Below the pieces are notes generated by a model. It was not told the origin of the DNA. It saw nothing but the letters and a program-made list of their open reading frames with translations, and made no database searches. The translations under genes were made by a program, and so were the position numbers. This document shows, piece by piece, positions 63,421-64,000 of a DNA stretch of 64,000 bases. This DNA is from Caulobacterales bacterium (GTDB taxonomy: Bacteria; Pseudomonadota; Alphaproteobacteria; Caulobacterales; Aquidulcibacteraceae), in contig JAFLCU010000011.1 of assembly GCA_017303355.1 (NCBI GenBank), positions 62,001-126,000 on the forward strand, read 5' to 3'. The first letter of the stretch is position 1. Each line of letters starts with the position of its first letter.

Positions 63421-64000
63421 ATGGCCGACGAGTGGGTGTTTCCGAAGGGCGAGTTGATGGCCGGCAAGCGCGGCCTGGTCATGGGTGTCGCCAACGACAA
63501 ATCCATCGCCTGGGGCATCGCCCAACAGCTCGCCGCGCAAGGCGCGGAGCTGGCCTTCACCTATCAGGGCGAGGCGCTGGAAAAGCGCGTGCGCCCGCTG
63601 GTCGAAAGCATTGCCGCCAAGATCATGCTCGAATGCGACGCCACCAATGACGCGCACCTCGACGCCGCCTTCGCCGAACTCGAGAAGCAATGGGGCAAGC
63701 TGGATTTCCTCGTTCACTCGATCGCCTTCTCCGACAAGAACGAACTCAAGGGGTCGTTCATCGAGAACACGTCACGTGAGAATTTCCTGCGCTCGATGGA
63801 CATTTCCGCGTTCTCGTTCGTCGCCGCCGGCAAGCGCGCGGCGAAACTGATGGAGCGCGGCGGCTCGATGCTGACGCTCACCTATCTCGGCGCCGAGCGC
63901 GTGCTGCCGAGCTACAATGTGATGGGCGTGGCGAAGGCCGCGCTCGAGGCCTGCACGCGCTACATGGCGCGCGATCTCGGGCCCGAAGGCAAGCGCGTCA
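63421..64000 (+). CDS. fabI: enoyl-ACP reductase [NADH] (partial at window end)
   Basis: FabI reduces trans-2-enoyl-ACP in the last step of each fatty-acid elongation cycle. The first 193 codons are present. LMAGKRGLVMGVANDKSIAWGIA is the cofactor-binding start, HSIAFSDKNELKG near residue 97 and LTLTYLGAERVLPSYNVMGVAKAALEA near residue 155 carry the catalytic Tyr and Lys (Y-x6-K). ATG at 63421 follows CAGGAG. It is transcribed away from padR, near fabA-fabB, and continues past the end of the window. Confidence 0.96.
   Translation, partial: MADEWVFPKGELMAGKRGLVMGVANDKSIAWGIAQQLAAQGAELAFTYQGEALEKRVRPLVESIAAKIMLECDATNDAHLDAAFAELEKQWGKLDFLVHSIAFSDKNELKGSFIENTSRENFLRSMDISAFSFVAAGKRAAKLMERGGSMLTLTYLGAERVLPSYNVMGVAKAALEACTRYMARDLGPEGKRV

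Overview
The window is a dense, GC-rich stretch of bacterial chromosome that reads as an alphaproteobacterium, most likely of the Caulobacterales/Hyphomonadaceae type. The evidence is the set and order of genes: tsaD divergent from hemC-hemD-mitofilin-hemY; gyrB, recF, dnaN, dnaA and rpsT all on one strand; ubiE-ubiB-coaBC; fabA-fabB with fabI nearby; and several alphaproteobacterial families (DUF2167, DUF6481, DUF2474). Genes are packed tightly, with many 1-4 base stop/start overlaps and many GTG or TTG starts. No tRNA, rRNA, CRISPR array, prophage or classical insertion sequence was seen.

Layout. 0-3.4 kb: end of a YggT gene, DUF167, folD, an amino-acid permease and a pterin dehydratase. 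3.4-3.9 kb: a DUF559 endonuclease-like gene bracketed by inverted repeats. 3.9-6.4 kb: a cytochrome bd-type quinol oxidase operon (cydA-cydB-DUF2474). 6.5-14.3 kb: two short-chain dehydrogenases, lipoproteins, a patatin, a VapBC-type toxin-antitoxin pair, a DUF350-protease-pyrF run and DUF2167. 14.3-18 kb: a Rieske protein and gpsA, then a TetR regulator with two paralogous 38-residue membrane peptides, then tsaD. 18-22.2 kb: the haem/mitofilin operon. 22.3-23.1 kb: a REP-associated tyrosine transposase with four palindromic REP copies. 23.1-36.1 kb: gyrB, ExoD, a CYP153/thiolase/carotenoid-oxygenase cluster, recF, a phosphodiesterase, dnaN, dnaA and rpsT. The 348-base dnaA-rpsT gap is AT-rich and holds DnaA-box-like sequences. 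36-49 kb: crotonase, mutM, ubiE-ubiB-coaBC, dut, moeB, a hydrolase and PhoD. 49-58 kb: GT25, palindromic repeats, a GH13 glucosidase, DUF2946 with a TonB receptor, and an aminotransferase-sulfotransferase pair. 58-64 kb: fabA-fabB followed by a frameshifted SRPBCC-like gene, a TerB-like gene, a PadR-DUF2218 pair with a perfect operator-like palindrome, and the start of fabI.

How the parts fit. Most genes are core housekeeping: folate, pyrimidine, CoA, haem, ubiquinone and type II fatty-acid synthesis, and replication. Genes left of about 35.7 kb that belong to the replication cluster run leftward, and most genes from 39 to 49 kb run rightward, which suits a replication origin near dnaA, though this is not proven. 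Accessory interest lies in the repeat-associated elements (DUF559 unit, REP/RAYT set, a second palindrome family), the paired 38-residue peptides, the CYP153 cluster, a divergent DnaA, and the metal-sensor-like PadR.
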